A program made the translations under genes and the position numbers. A DNA stretch of 64,000 bases from Collinsella sp. (GTDB lineage Bacteria; Actinomycetota; Coriobacteriia; Coriobacteriales; Coriobacteriaceae): the NCBI GenBank assembly GCA_019419525.1, contig DXZU01000004.1, positions 1 through 64,000 on the forward strand. The letters run 5' to 3'. The notes under the pieces were generated by a model, which did no database searches, was not told the DNA's origin, and worked only from the letters and a program-made list of their open reading frames with translations. Below, piece by piece: positions 53,588-63,978 of this stretch (positions within the stretch are counted from its first letter, which is position 1; every line of letters begins with the position of its first letter).

Positions 53588-54127
53588 ATGAAGGTTATTC
53601 TTCTCGATGAGATCAAGGGCAAGGGCGGCGAGGGTGACGTCGTAGAGGTCGCTCAGGGTTACGCTGAGAACTTCCTGTTCCCCAAGAAGCTCGCTGTTGC
53701 CGCCACCAAGGGCAACCTCAAGCAGCTTGACGAGCGTCGCAACAACATCGCCAAGCGCGAGGCCGTCCGTCTGGCTACCGCCAACGAGACCAAGGCTGCC
53801 TTCGAGGGCAAGACGGTCACCGTTGACGTCAAGGTCGGCGACGAGGGCATCCTCTTTGGCTCCGTTACCGCCGCTATGGTCGCTGACGCCATCAAGGCTC
53901 AGCTCGGTATGGACATCGACCGCAAGCGCGTCGAGCTCGGTAAGCCCATCAAGGTTGCCGGTGCCCACACCGTTGCCATCTCGCTGTACCGCGAGATCAA
54001 GGCCGAGGTTGTCGTTCTCGTCGGCGTTACCGCCGAGGAGCTCGCTGCCGAGGCTGAGGTCGAGGAGGCCGCTGAGGTCGCCGAGGCCGAGACCGCCGAG
54101 GTCGAGACTGAGGCTGCTGCCGAGTAG
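53588..54127 (+). CDS. rplI: 50S ribosomal protein L9
   Basis: 179 residues. The N-terminal domain MKVILLDEIKGKGGEGDVV, a long linker helix and a C-terminal domain are followed by an extra Glu/Ala-rich tail (about 150-179). The tail makes it longer than the usual 150 residues. It follows rpsR by 15 nt and ends at a terminator. Confidence 0.96.
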   Translation: MKVILLDEIKGKGGEGDVVEVAQGYAENFLFPKKLAVAATKGNLKQLDERRNNIAKREAVRLATANETKAAFEGKTVTVDVKVGDEGILFGSVTAAMVADAIKAQLGMDIDRKRVELGKPIKVAGAHTVAISLYREIKAEVVVLVGVTAEELAAEAEVEEAAEVAEAETAEVETEAAAE

Positions 54128-54158
54128 CATTTGCTGCAACGCAACAATCTTGTTCTAA

Positions 54159-54191
54159 GAAGGGCGCTCTGGGAAACCAGGGCGCCCTTTT
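54159..54191 (+). terminator. Terminator of the rpsF-rplI unit
   Basis: AAGGGCGCTCTGG pairs with CCAGGGCGCCCTT around GAAA (one mismatch), followed by T-rich sequence. Confidence 0.85.
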
Positions 54192-54351
54192 GTTTTTTGC
54201 GCTGAGTGAGTGTCATGGTGAACGTTGCGTCGAAGTCCTATATACAGGACCGTTCATCCGTTTGGTTCGGTGATGATTGGCGGCGCGCGGCGCGTTTTGG
54301 GACCGTGGCTGATACTATGGATGCTCGCAAGCGATATGAATGAGGATGCTC

Positions 54352-55743
54352 ATGGCATATGACGATAGGGAGACGGGGCTGACGGTCGAGGACCGCGGCT
54401 CAAAGTTGGGTCTTCCCCAAAACCAAGATGCAGAGGCCAATGTACTGGCCGCTATGCTGCTATCGCCCGAGGTGGTCGAAGAGGCCCAGGTCGAGCTGCA
54501 GCCCGATGATTTCTACCGGCCCATTCATAAGACCATCTACACCGCGATGGTCGATATGTACAACAGCCGCATTCCCATCGACTCCATCTCGCTGATCGAT
54601 TACCTGCGAAGCATCAACAAGCTCGATGCCGTGGGCGGCGAGGCCTACATTTTGGAGCTGATGGGTCAGACTCTGTCGCTCGTGAACTGGCAGCACCATG
54701 CCGCCATCGTTCGTCGCGATTCGATGCTGCGCGAGCTGATCGGCGCCACCAACGAGATCAACGCGCTGGCATATAACGCCCCCACCGACACCAAAGAGGT
54801 CGTGGAGCTAGCCGAGAGCAAGCTGCTCAAGGTCACGGCACGCGAGGTCAAGTCGAGCTACAAGACGCTGACCGAGTTTATGGTCGAGGCCTATAACGAG
54901 GCCGAGGAAGTGTGTCAGGCCGGTGGTCAGGCTGCGGGCGTGCCCACGGGCTTCCCGTCACTCGACCGCATGCTCATGGGCTTCCGCGAGGGCCAGCTCA
55001 TCATTATCGGCGCCCGCCCTGCTGTGGGTAAGACGTCGTTCGCCCTGAATCTGGCGCTCAACGCTGCCGCTGCCGGTTATACCGTCGGCTTCTTCTCGCT
55101 GGAGATGTCGGGCAAAGAAATTGCCCAGCGTCTGATTTGCGCCTACGCCATGATCTCGATCAGTGACTTCCGCATGGGCCGCATTAGCCCCGAGCAGTGG
55201 GCCAATATCAACGAGGCCACGCAGACCTTGTCCAAGCTCGATATTCTGATTGACGATACGCCCGGCACCACAGTGACCGAGATTCGCGCCAAGAGCCGCC
55301 GTATGCTCCATAACAAGGAGAAGGCAATCATCATCCTGGACTACCTGCAGCTGGTGAGTCCTCCGCCGGGACGCCGCTCCGAGAGCCGTACCGTCGAGGT
55401 TTCGGAGATGTCGCGTGGTCTGAAGATCATGGCCAAGGAGCTCAAGATCCCGCTCATCGCGCTGTCGCAGCTCTCGCGTCAGGTCGAATCCCGTACCGGC
55501 AAGCGCCCGCAGCTTTCCGACCTTCGTGAATCGGGCTCCATCGAGCAGGACGCCGATATCGTTATGTTCTTGGACCGCTCCGCCGACGAGGCCGAGGCCT
55601 CGCGCGACGATCGACCCGACGAGGGCGTTACGCGTATCGTCGTGGCCAAGAACCGTTCGGGCCCGATCGGCGACGTCGATCTGATGTTCCTGCCGGCATC
55701 CACCAAGTTCTATGAGCTTGATGGGGCACATGCCGAGGAGTAG
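54352..55743 (+). CDS. dnaB: Replicative DNA helicase DnaB
   Basis: 463 residues. The N-terminal domain (PQNQDAEANVLAAMLL) and RecA-like C-terminal domain have Walker A GARPAVGKT (220-228), Walker B IIILDYLQL and the DLRESGSIEQDAD motif. No intein is present. The ATG at 54352 has GAGG 6-7 nt upstream; ATGs at 54340 and 54346 are alternatives. The helicase may be loaded by the DUF721/DciA-like protein encoded near dnaA. Confidence 0.96.
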   Translation: MAYDDRETGLTVEDRGSKLGLPQNQDAEANVLAAMLLSPEVVEEAQVELQPDDFYRPIHKTIYTAMVDMYNSRIPIDSISLIDYLRSINKLDAVGGEAYILELMGQTLSLVNWQHHAAIVRRDSMLRELIGATNEINALAYNAPTDTKEVVELAESKLLKVTAREVKSSYKTLTEFMVEAYNEAEEVCQAGGQAAGVPTGFPSLDRMLMGFREGQLIIIGARPAVGKTSFALNLALNAAAAGYTVGFFSLEMSGKEIAQRLICAYAMISISDFRMGRISPEQWANINEATQTLSKLDILIDDTPGTTVTEIRAKSRRMLHNKEKAIIILDYLQLVSPPPGRRSESRTVEVSEMSRGLKIMAKELKIPLIALSQLSRQVESRTGKRPQLSDLRESGSIEQDADIVMFLDRSADEAEASRDDRPDEGVTRIVVAKNRSGPIGDVDLMFLPASTKFYELDGAHAEE

Positions 55744-55770
55744 GACAGGCGCCCGTTGCACGGGTATACT
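55742..55770 (+). promoter_or_regulatory. Possible promoter of purA
   Basis: AGGACA, a 17-nt spacer, then TATACT. The -10 box is perfect and the -35 box is weak. It begins in the dnaB stop codon, 66 nt before the purA start. Confidence 0.4.
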
Positions 55771-55836
55771 GGGAATGTTTTGTGCTTCTGCGTGCCGGCG
55801 TGGCGCGTAGACAGTCCATGAATGTAAGGAGTAAAC

Positions 55837-57123
<1,287 letters not shown>

Positions 57124-57145
57124 TCGGGACTATTTGGTTATTGCG

Positions 57146-57187
57146 ATATACCCCTTTGCAGCCCGGACGGGCGGCCGAGGGGTATAT
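57146..57187 (+). terminator. Hairpin between purA and purD
   Basis: ATATACCCCT pairs perfectly with AGGGGTATAT across a 22-nt GC-rich loop that has its own small stem. The T-run is weak; it may be a terminator or a leader structure of purD. Confidence 0.55.
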
Positions 57188-57241
57188 TTGCTTGCAAAGG
57201 GCTCGCGCGGAGCGGGCCATTCATCCATAGAGGAGGCACCC

Positions 57242-58546
57242 TTGAAGGCGGACACTCAAACCATCGACATCCTGTTGTTGGGCAGCGGCGGCCGTGAGCA
57301 TGCTTTGGCAGCTAAGCTCGCAGCATCACCGCGCGCCGGCAAGCTCTACATCGCGCCGGGCAACGGCGGCACCGCGAGCTGTGGCGAGAACGTTGTTCTC
57401 GACGATTGCGATCCTGCGGCCGTGGCGGCGTTTGCGCAGAGCCACGGATGCGGACTCGTGGTAATTGGCCCCGAGGCTCCGCTCGTGGCGGGCGTGGCCG
57501 ACGCCGTGCGCGCGGCGGGTATTCCCTGCTTTGGCCCAGGTGCCGAAGGTGCCCAGATGGAGGGTTCCAAGCTGTTCTCCAAGCAGCTCATGGAGCGTGC
57601 GGGCATTCCGACGGCAGCCTACGGCTCGTTTACCGACGAGGCTTCGGCTCTCGCCTACGTGCGCGAGCAGGGCGCTCCGCTGGTCGTGAAGGCCGACGGC
57701 CTTGCCGCGGGCAAGGGCGTTATCGTGGCGACCGAACTTGAGCAGGCCGAGGAGGCCGTGCGCGAGTGCTTTGGCGGCACCTTTGGCGATGCCGGCAACA
57801 CCGTGGTTATCGAGGAGATGCTCGTTGGTCCCGAGTGCTCGCTGCTCGCCTTTACCGACGGCAAGACCGTGCGCCCCATGGCCACCTCGCAGGACCACAA
57901 GCGCGCCCTCGAGGGCGACAAGGGCCCCAACACCGGCGGCATGGGCGTCTACAGCCCGGTGCCCATCGTGACCGATGAGGAGCACGCCACGATGGTGAAG
58001 GTCATGGAGCAGACCGTGGCCGAGCTCGCTACCGAGGGCATCGACTACCGCGGCTGCCTGTACGGCGGCTTTATGCTCACGCCTGCCGGCCCCAAGGTGC
58101 TGGAGTTCAATGCCCGCTTTGGCGACCCCGAGACGCAGGTCGTGCTGCCGCGCCTTAAGAACGACCTGGTCGAGGTCATGCTCGCCTGCGCCAACTGCGA
58201 GCTCGATCAGATTGAGCTCGACTGGCGTGACGAGTGGGCCGTGGCCGTTGTCCTGACGAGCGCGGGCTATCCCGGCAGCTACGAGAAGGGCAAGGTCATC
58301 ACCGGTATCGCCGATGCCGAGGTCATGGAGAACGTGACCGTGTACCACGCGGGCACTGCCGTGGTGGACGGCCAGCTCGTGACCAATGGTGGCCGCGTGC
58401 TTGCCGTGACCGCTCTGGGCGACACGTTCGAGAACGCTCGCAACCTTGCCTACGAGGCCTGCGAGAAGATTGATTTTGAAGGCAAGACCCTGCGCCACGA
58501 CATCGGCCTGCGCGCGCTGCGCGGCCGCGACGCCTGGGATGCCTAA
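57242..58546 (+). CDS. purD: Phosphoribosylamine--glycine ligase (PurD)
   Basis: 434 residues. An ATP-grasp enzyme that makes GAR, the second step of purine synthesis. N-terminal LLLGSGGREHALA, the ATP-binding VKADGLAAGKGV, the SQDHKRALEGDKGPNTGGMG block and NARFGDPETQ are present. The start is a TTG with AGGAGG 5 nt upstream; the frame extends to 57074 inside purA, but those codons are not PurD-like. It lies 118 nt after purA. Confidence 0.96.
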   Translation: MKADTQTIDILLLGSGGREHALAAKLAASPRAGKLYIAPGNGGTASCGENVVLDDCDPAAVAAFAQSHGCGLVVIGPEAPLVAGVADAVRAAGIPCFGPGAEGAQMEGSKLFSKQLMERAGIPTAAYGSFTDEASALAYVREQGAPLVVKADGLAAGKGVIVATELEQAEEAVRECFGGTFGDAGNTVVIEEMLVGPECSLLAFTDGKTVRPMATSQDHKRALEGDKGPNTGGMGVYSPVPIVTDEEHATMVKVMEQTVAELATEGIDYRGCLYGGFMLTPAGPKVLEFNARFGDPETQVVLPRLKNDLVEVMLACANCELDQIELDWRDEWAVAVVLTSAGYPGSYEKGKVITGIADAEVMENVTVYHAGTAVVDGQLVTNGGRVLAVTALGDTFENARNLAYEACEKIDFEGKTLRHDIGLRALRGRDAWDA

Positions 58547-58567
58547 AATCCGAGAGGAATGAGACGG

Positions 58568-59263
58568 ATGGACGAGAAGAACGAAGAGCTCGTGGATGCG
58601 CAGATCGTTGAAGAGGACAGCCGCATGTATGGGCACGCCGAGGGCGAGCCTGGTGGCGAGGTCGCTGACGAGCCGGCGCTGGTGTTGGGCGACGACGACC
58701 CGCACGATGCCGAGCTGCACGAGAAGATTCTTTCGGAGGAGTGCGCCTGGAAGGGCAAGATCCTCGACGTCCACCGTCTTGAGGTTGAGCTGCCCAACGG
58801 TCGCCGCAGCGCCCGCGATATCGTTCGCCATCCGGGTGCAGCGGCCGTTGTGGCACTGACCGAGAGCGGCAAGATCGTACTGGTGCGTCAGTACCGCACC
58901 GCCATCGACCGCGTGACGGTCGAGATTCCCGCCGGCAAGCTCGATCCAGGCGAGGACCCGCTCGATTGCGCCAAACGCGAGCTGCATGAGGAGACGGGCT
59001 TTAGGGCAGGTCGCATTCGCTTTTTGACGTCGATTGTCACGTCCTGCGGCTTCTGCGATGAGATCATTCATATCTACCTGGCCACCAAGCTCGAGTTCGA
59101 CGCGCCCAACCCCGACGATGACGAGTTTGTCAACGTGGACCTGGTGCCGCTGCACGAGCTGATCGACGCCGTACTCGACGGCAAGATCGAAGACGCCAAG
59201 ACCGTCGTGGGCGCCTTGGCCTGCGATAGCATCGCGCACCGCCTGGGTGGTTCTGAGCTGTAA
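58568..59263 (+). CDS. NUDIX hydrolase (ADP-ribose pyrophosphatase-like)
   Basis: 231 residues. The Nudix box runs from about 123 to 145 with the pattern G-x5-E-x7-R-E-L-x-E-E (GEDPLDCAKRELHEETGF). The surrounding fold (IVLVRQYRTAID and PAGKLDPGE) matches the ADP-ribose/ADP-sugar pyrophosphatase group. An acidic N-terminal extension of about 55 residues is unusual. It follows purD by 21 nt. The ATG at 58559 is another possible start. Confidence 0.88.
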   Translation: MDEKNEELVDAQIVEEDSRMYGHAEGEPGGEVADEPALVLGDDDPHDAELHEKILSEECAWKGKILDVHRLEVELPNGRRSARDIVRHPGAAAVVALTESGKIVLVRQYRTAIDRVTVEIPAGKLDPGEDPLDCAKRELHEETGFRAGRIRFLTSIVTSCGFCDEIIHIYLATKLEFDAPNPDDDEFVNVDLVPLHELIDAVLDGKIEDAKTVVGALACDSIAHRLGGSEL

Positions 59264-59302
59264 CGAGCGGGGATGATCCCGCAGGTTTGTATAAGTCAGC
59301 GA

Positions 59303-59400
59303 AAGTGCTCCATTTGAGACAAGGTGGCCTAAAAGAGGAGGGAAGCGTATGGATATACGCGACCGACGATTGAAGGCCAGATTGTCCAAATGGAGCACTT
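59303..59400 (+). promoter_or_regulatory. Inverted repeat in the ABC exporter leader
   Basis: AAGTGCTCCATTTG pairs with CAAATGGAGCACTT, extended less perfectly to GGCC at both inner ends, with a small palindrome GCGTATGGATATACGC inside. AGGAGG and an ATG (59349) lie in the loop. Possibly an operator or RNA leader. Confidence 0.6.
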
Positions 59401-59447
59401 GCAGCGTCGAGACGAAACGCGGTTTGGTAAAACCGCGTAAGGTGATT

Positions 59448-61220
59448 ATGTTTAAAAGGTTTCTCTCGTATTACGAGCCCCAGATGGGGCTTTTTGTTGC
59501 CGATACTGTTTGCGCTCTGGTGCTTGCTGCCATTGACCTTGCGTTTCCTATTATTCTGCGCAATTTGACCGGCGGGCTGTTTACTCAGGGTCAGGCTGCC
59601 ATTATGCAGGCGCTCGGTATGATCGCGGTGGGTTTGGTGCTGATGTATATCATCCGTTGCGCCTGCCGCTACTTTGTGAGCTACTGGGGCCACGTGATGG
59701 GCGCGCGCATGGAGTCCAAGATGCGCGAGGACCTGTTTGACCAGTACGAGCGCTTTAGCTTTGCGTACTTCGACCGTAACAGCTCGGGCGACATGATGAG
59801 CCGCGTGGTCAACGACCTGTTCGATATCTGCGAGGCGGCGCACCACGTGCCCGAGTGGATCATCATCTGCGGCATCGAGATTATCGGCTCGTTTGTGATC
59901 CTCTTTACCATCGCCCCGGTGCTGGCGCTTGCCATGGCTGCGGTGACAGCAGCGTTTTCGGTCATCATGTTTTGGCAGAACATGCGCATGCGCGAGGTCT
60001 TTAGCGACAACCGCAAAAAGATCAGCGGCATCAATGCGCAGCTGCAGGATTCGCTGGCGGGCATGCGCGTGGTCAAGAGCTTTGCCAATGAGGAGACCGA
60101 GCGCTTCAAGTTCCGCGCCTCCAACAATCGCTATCTTTCGTCCAAGGAGAACATGTATCACGCCATGGGCGTCTATACTGCGACGTATGGCCTGCTCTCG
60201 GGTGTGCTCTATGTGATCGTGGTACTGCTGGGCGGCTGGCTGGTCGCCCAGGGACAGCTGCAGGCGGTCGATATGGCGACCTTTGCACTCTATATTTCGC
60301 TGTTCTGCACGCCGCTCGAGACACTCGTCAATTCGGCCGAAACGTATCAGAAGGCCATCGCCGGCTTTAAGCGCATGGACGAGGTACTCTCGACCGCGCC
60401 GGATATCCAGGACAAGCCGGGCGCCATGGATCTGCAGGTGACCGCCGGCGCCGTGGATTATCACGACGTGTGCTTTAACTACGAGGATGTTGAGCTGGGC
60501 GAGGGCGATGCCGACGAGCGTCCCGTTATCGACCATATGGATCTGTCCATCAAGCCCGGGCAGACCATCGCTTTGGTTGGCCCTTCGGGCGGTGGCAAGT
60601 CCACGACCTGTTCGCTGCTGCCGCGCTTTTACGACGTTGCCGCTGGGTCCATTAGCATCGACGGTCAGGACGTGCGCGATGTGACGCAGCAGAGCCTGCG
60701 CCGCGCTATCGGCCTGGTGCAGCAGGATGTCTACCTGTTTGACGGAACAATCGGCGAGAACATCGCCTACGGCAAGCCGGGCGCTACGGCAGAAGAGATC
60801 GCCGAGGCCGCCCGTCGCGCCAACATCGAAGCCTTTATCGAGTCGCTTCCACAGGGCTATGACACGGTCGTGGGCGAGCGCGGCAGCCGTCTTTCGGGCG
60901 GACAGAAACAGCGCGTTGCCATCGCGCGTGTGTTTCTCAAGAACCCCAAGATCCTGATTTTGGACGAGGCGACGAGTGCTTTGGATAACGAGAGCGAGGG
61001 GGCGGTGCAGGAGTCACTCGAAGAGCTGGCACGCGGCCGCACCACGATTATCATCGCCCATCGTCTTTCGACCATTAAGCATGCCGATGAGATTGCGACC
61101 GTTGAGCATGGTCGCGTTGTGGAGCGTGGCACGCACGAGGAGCTTCTCGCCCGTGGCGGCACCTATGCCCGTTACTATCGAATGCAGTTCGAAGGTGCGC
61201 GTGCGCACGAGCTCGACTGA
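59448..61220 (+). CDS. ABC exporter, fused membrane and ATPase domains
   Basis: 590 residues. Six transmembrane helices (about 1-310) are followed by an ATPase domain with Walker A GPSGGGKS, signature LSGGQKQR, Walker B ILILDEATS and the switch His in IIAHRLS. It resembles multidrug or lipid exporters; the substrate is unknown. It probably works as a homodimer since no partner is adjacent. The ATG at 59448 begins as exporters usually do (MFKRFLSYYEPQ), with AAGG 5 nt upstream. A longer form starting at 59349 also has a strong ribosome site. Confidence 0.93.
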   Translation: MFKRFLSYYEPQMGLFVADTVCALVLAAIDLAFPIILRNLTGGLFTQGQAAIMQALGMIAVGLVLMYIIRCACRYFVSYWGHVMGARMESKMREDLFDQYERFSFAYFDRNSSGDMMSRVVNDLFDICEAAHHVPEWIIICGIEIIGSFVILFTIAPVLALAMAAVTAAFSVIMFWQNMRMREVFSDNRKKISGINAQLQDSLAGMRVVKSFANEETERFKFRASNNRYLSSKENMYHAMGVYTATYGLLSGVLYVIVVLLGGWLVAQGQLQAVDMATFALYISLFCTPLETLVNSAETYQKAIAGFKRMDEVLSTAPDIQDKPGAMDLQVTAGAVDYHDVCFNYEDVELGEGDADERPVIDHMDLSIKPGQTIALVGPSGGGKSTTCSLLPRFYDVAAGSISIDGQDVRDVTQQSLRRAIGLVQQDVYLFDGTIGENIAYGKPGATAEEIAEAARRANIEAFIESLPQGYDTVVGERGSRLSGGQKQRVAIARVFLKNPKILILDEATSALDNESEGAVQESLEELARGRTTIIIAHRLSTIKHADEIATVEHGRVVERGTHEELLARGGTYARYYRMQFEGARAHELD

Positions 61221-61239
61221 TTGATATGACAGGAAGTTT

Positions 61240-62205
61240 ATGGCTGACAAGAACCCTTTGACTCCGGAAGAAGTGACGGAGTTATTCTCCGAAATCGATG
61301 CATCCGGCGTCTTGGATCCCACGCTTGCCAAAAAGCGAACCGAGCGCATGCGTGAGAAGGAGGCTGCGGCCAAGCGCGGTGACAAAGCGGCGCTAGCGCA
61401 GCTGCGCAGCGAGGACCGCGCGAGCCAGGCAAAACATATCGACCCGCTGTCCGAGGACGATCCTTCGGGCTCGCAGGTGAGCCATACCATTACGAAGACC
61501 GCGATGGCCGTAGTCATTGGTATTTTGGTGCTGATCGTGGGCATGCAGATCGGCTACGGCGTGATGCGTCGTCTGAACACCGCCAACCTGTCCGAGAGCG
61601 TTTCGGTGGATACCGTTTCGACGGCGCTGAAGGGCGGCCTTGAGTGGGGCAACGGCTTTACGCAGTTCCCACTCGACTTTACCGTCGATGAAGCCGATGA
61701 GCGCACGGGCACGGTTGAGGTGACGGTGTTGGACACGTCGTCTGCCAATGAGCTCGAGCTGCTGTCCAACGGGCAGATCCAGGCCGCGGCGCTTGCGACC
61801 AACGCCCTGCTCAACGACAAGATTGACCGCGTGGTGTATAACGTTCACGCCTATATCGACGAGGATAGCAACATTCAGCACGATTCCTTTTTTGGCATGT
61901 TCCCCGCGCGGGGTCATCAGAGCGCCATTTTGACGTTTGTGTGGACCAAGAGCTCATCCAACGCCACGAGTATCGACTGGAAGATGCGCATCGTAAGCAT
62001 GGACGACACCATTGCCGAGCGCATTCAAAAACAGGTGAACTCGGTTTCGTCGCTGATCGAGGACCCGGTGGTGAGCCAGACCAAGATTGACGAGGAAAAG
62101 GCCGAACGTGACCTGGAGCATCGTCTGCATGGCCGCGAGATTTTCCGCGGCGGCAAGCCCGACCGAACGCCGTCCGATCTGCTGGGACAGGACAAGAAAA
62201 AGTAA
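61240..62205 (+). CDS. Hypothetical single-helix membrane protein
   Basis: 321 residues: a charged cytoplasmic N-terminus (1-82), one helix (about 86-110) and a likely extracytoplasmic domain (about 115-275) with mixed strands, then a charged tail. Downstream of the ABC exporter by 19 nt with AGGAAG upstream, so probably co-transcribed with it. Topology suggests an anchored accessory protein; no known family recognised. Confidence 0.7.
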   Translation: MADKNPLTPEEVTELFSEIDASGVLDPTLAKKRTERMREKEAAAKRGDKAALAQLRSEDRASQAKHIDPLSEDDPSGSQVSHTITKTAMAVVIGILVLIVGMQIGYGVMRRLNTANLSESVSVDTVSTALKGGLEWGNGFTQFPLDFTVDEADERTGTVEVTVLDTSSANELELLSNGQIQAAALATNALLNDKIDRVVYNVHAYIDEDSNIQHDSFFGMFPARGHQSAILTFVWTKSSSNATSIDWKMRIVSMDDTIAERIQKQVNSVSSLIEDPVVSQTKIDEEKAERDLEHRLHGREIFRGGKPDRTPSDLLGQDKKK

Positions 62206-62212
62206 GACGCCA

Positions 62213-62251
62213 TCATCCCGCGTGAGCCACAAGCCCCGCGGGATGATTTTT
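62213..62251 (+). terminator. Terminator before carA
   Basis: TCATCCCGCG pairs perfectly with CGCGGGATGA, followed by TTTTT. Confidence 0.85.
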
Positions 62252-62266
62252 CTGGGACGGGGATTA

Positions 62267-62310
62267 AAAAATCATTATGCATAGAAAGTCATAATTATCA
62301 TTTCGTAAAC
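62267..62310 (+). promoter_or_regulatory. AT-rich region upstream of carA, possible ARG box
   Basis: An AT-rich stretch with imperfect palindromes (ATTATGCATAG and GTCATAATTATCAT), reminiscent of arginine-repressor operators, lies about 100 nt before carA. The match is loose and no repressor gene is in the window. Confidence 0.25.
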
Positions 62311-62412
62311 ATTTCGATGAAATTAACGCCATGAGGCATGCTTGCGGTTACAATACCGCGAGGCCTAACTACACACCTTTAAGCCGGTCCTGTGAGACCG
62401 GGAAGGAGAATT

Positions 62413-63918
62413 ATGGCGAACAACCATACTGCGGGCGCTGCCGCCCGCACCTTCGCGCCCAGCGAGCTTTGCCAGCGTATGCTGGCCAAAACCAGCAAGG
62501 GCACCTGCGGTCCCTGCATCCTGTATCTTGAGGATGGGACCATTTTTTATGGACGTGCATGCGGCGCCGAGGGCACCGCGACCGGCGAAGTCTGCTTCAA
62601 CACCTCGCTCGAGGGCTACTTTGAGGTCATGACCGACCCGAGTTATGCCGGCCAAATCGTAACCATGACCTATCCGCAGATCGGCAACTACGGTATCGAC
62701 GAGACCGACGTCCAGTCGGCCTTCCCTGGCGACGCCGTGCGCTCTGCGAGCGCTCCGGCTATGCGCGGCATGATCGTTCGCGACATGTGCGCCACGCCTT
62801 CTAACTGGCGCTCGGCCGTCAGCGTGCCGGAGTACCTGCGCGCTCACGGTATCGTCGCTATCGAGGGCGTCGACACCCGCGCTCTTGTGCGCCACCTGCG
62901 CGACAACGGCTCCAAGATGGGCATTATCTCGACCGAGGTCTTCGACGTCGACGAGCTTGCCGAGCGTCTGGCCGCAGCGCCCACGCTGGTAGGCGAGAAC
63001 CTGGTCAAGACCGTAAGTTGCCCCGCGCCTCACAAGTTTGTGGCCGCCGACCTGCCTGCCACGCATGACTTTGCGCTTGCGGTTGCCGCTCCTGCCCGTC
63101 ACAAAGTGGTCGCCTATGACTGCGGTGTGAAGCGCGGCATTCTGGAGGGGCTGGTCCGCGCCGGCTGCGACCTTACCGTCGTGCCGTGGGATACGCCCGC
63201 GAGCGAGGTGCTCGACATGAATCCCGATGGCGTCTTTTTATCCAACGGCCCCGGCGACCCCGATGCCGTGGTGGAGACCTACGAGCAGGTGCAGCAGCTG
63301 ATCGGCAAGGTGCCGGTCTTTGGTATTTGTCTTGGTCACCAGATGATCAGCCTGGCCTGCGGCGCCCAGATGGAAAAGCTTAAGTTCGGTCACCGCGGTG
63401 GCAACCAGCCGGTCATGAACCTGGTAAGCCGTCGCGTGGAGATCACCGCACAAAACCATGGCTTTGGCCTGCTATTCCCCAGCTTGGGCAAGCTTGTCCC
63501 CGAGCTTTCCGGCGGCGAGACCGAGCATGCGGTCGATGGAGATCTGCGCGTCTGGGTGCGCCGCGGAATCGCGCCGGTCGTGATGAACGAGCACTTTGGC
63601 CGCATTCGCCTAACACATGTGAACCTCAACGACGGCACCGCCGAGGGCATCCAGCTGCTCGACGCCCCGTGCTTCTCGGTCCAGTACCACCCCGAGGCTT
63701 CGCCTGGCCCCACCGATGCCCACTATCTCTTTACCGCCTTTACGCGACTCATGGACGGCGAGGAGAACTACCTGGACATCGATACCGCGAAGGACCGCCT
63801 TGCCGGCTGGAATTTCGCCGACGATGGTTCCGCCGTTCTACCGAACGGCGGACCGGTCGACGCTGCGGCTGCATCTGGCACATCATCTTGCCGTTCTGCT
63901 TCGGACGCGCGGGCATAA
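62413..63918 (+). CDS. carA: Carbamoyl-phosphate synthase small subunit (CarA)
   Basis: 501 residues. It supplies ammonia from glutamine to CarB for arginine and pyrimidine synthesis. The N-terminal domain has LEDGTIFYGRACG and FNTSLEGYFEV; the class I amidotransferase has the nucleophile Cys in GICLGHQ and the His/Glu pair in YHPEASPGP. Two oddities are an insertion of about 45 residues between NHGFGL and the RLTHVNLNDGT motif, and a C-terminal tail of about 60 residues after the last amidotransferase helix. The ATG at 62413 has GGAG 4 nt upstream. carB is not within the remaining 82 bases. Confidence 0.93.
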   Translation: MANNHTAGAAARTFAPSELCQRMLAKTSKGTCGPCILYLEDGTIFYGRACGAEGTATGEVCFNTSLEGYFEVMTDPSYAGQIVTMTYPQIGNYGIDETDVQSAFPGDAVRSASAPAMRGMIVRDMCATPSNWRSAVSVPEYLRAHGIVAIEGVDTRALVRHLRDNGSKMGIISTEVFDVDELAERLAAAPTLVGENLVKTVSCPAPHKFVAADLPATHDFALAVAAPARHKVVAYDCGVKRGILEGLVRAGCDLTVVPWDTPASEVLDMNPDGVFLSNGPGDPDAVVETYEQVQQLIGKVPVFGICLGHQMISLACGAQMEKLKFGHRGGNQPVMNLVSRRVEITAQNHGFGLLFPSLGKLVPELSGGETEHAVDGDLRVWVRRGIAPVVMNEHFGRIRLTHVNLNDGTAEGIQLLDAPCFSVQYHPEASPGPTDAHYLFTAFTRLMDGEENYLDIDTAKDRLAGWNFADDGSAVLPNGGPVDAAAASGTSSCRSASDARA

Positions 63919-63978
63919 GCCCAGCGCGCCCTCGCATCACGGCAACCTGATGCACCAGCTGCACCCTCGCTGACTTTT

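Noticed and set aside
57326..59398. A 690-codon minus-strand open frame
   Set aside because: Antisense to purD and the NUDIX gene, with low-complexity Leu/Val/His/Gly content and no family match.
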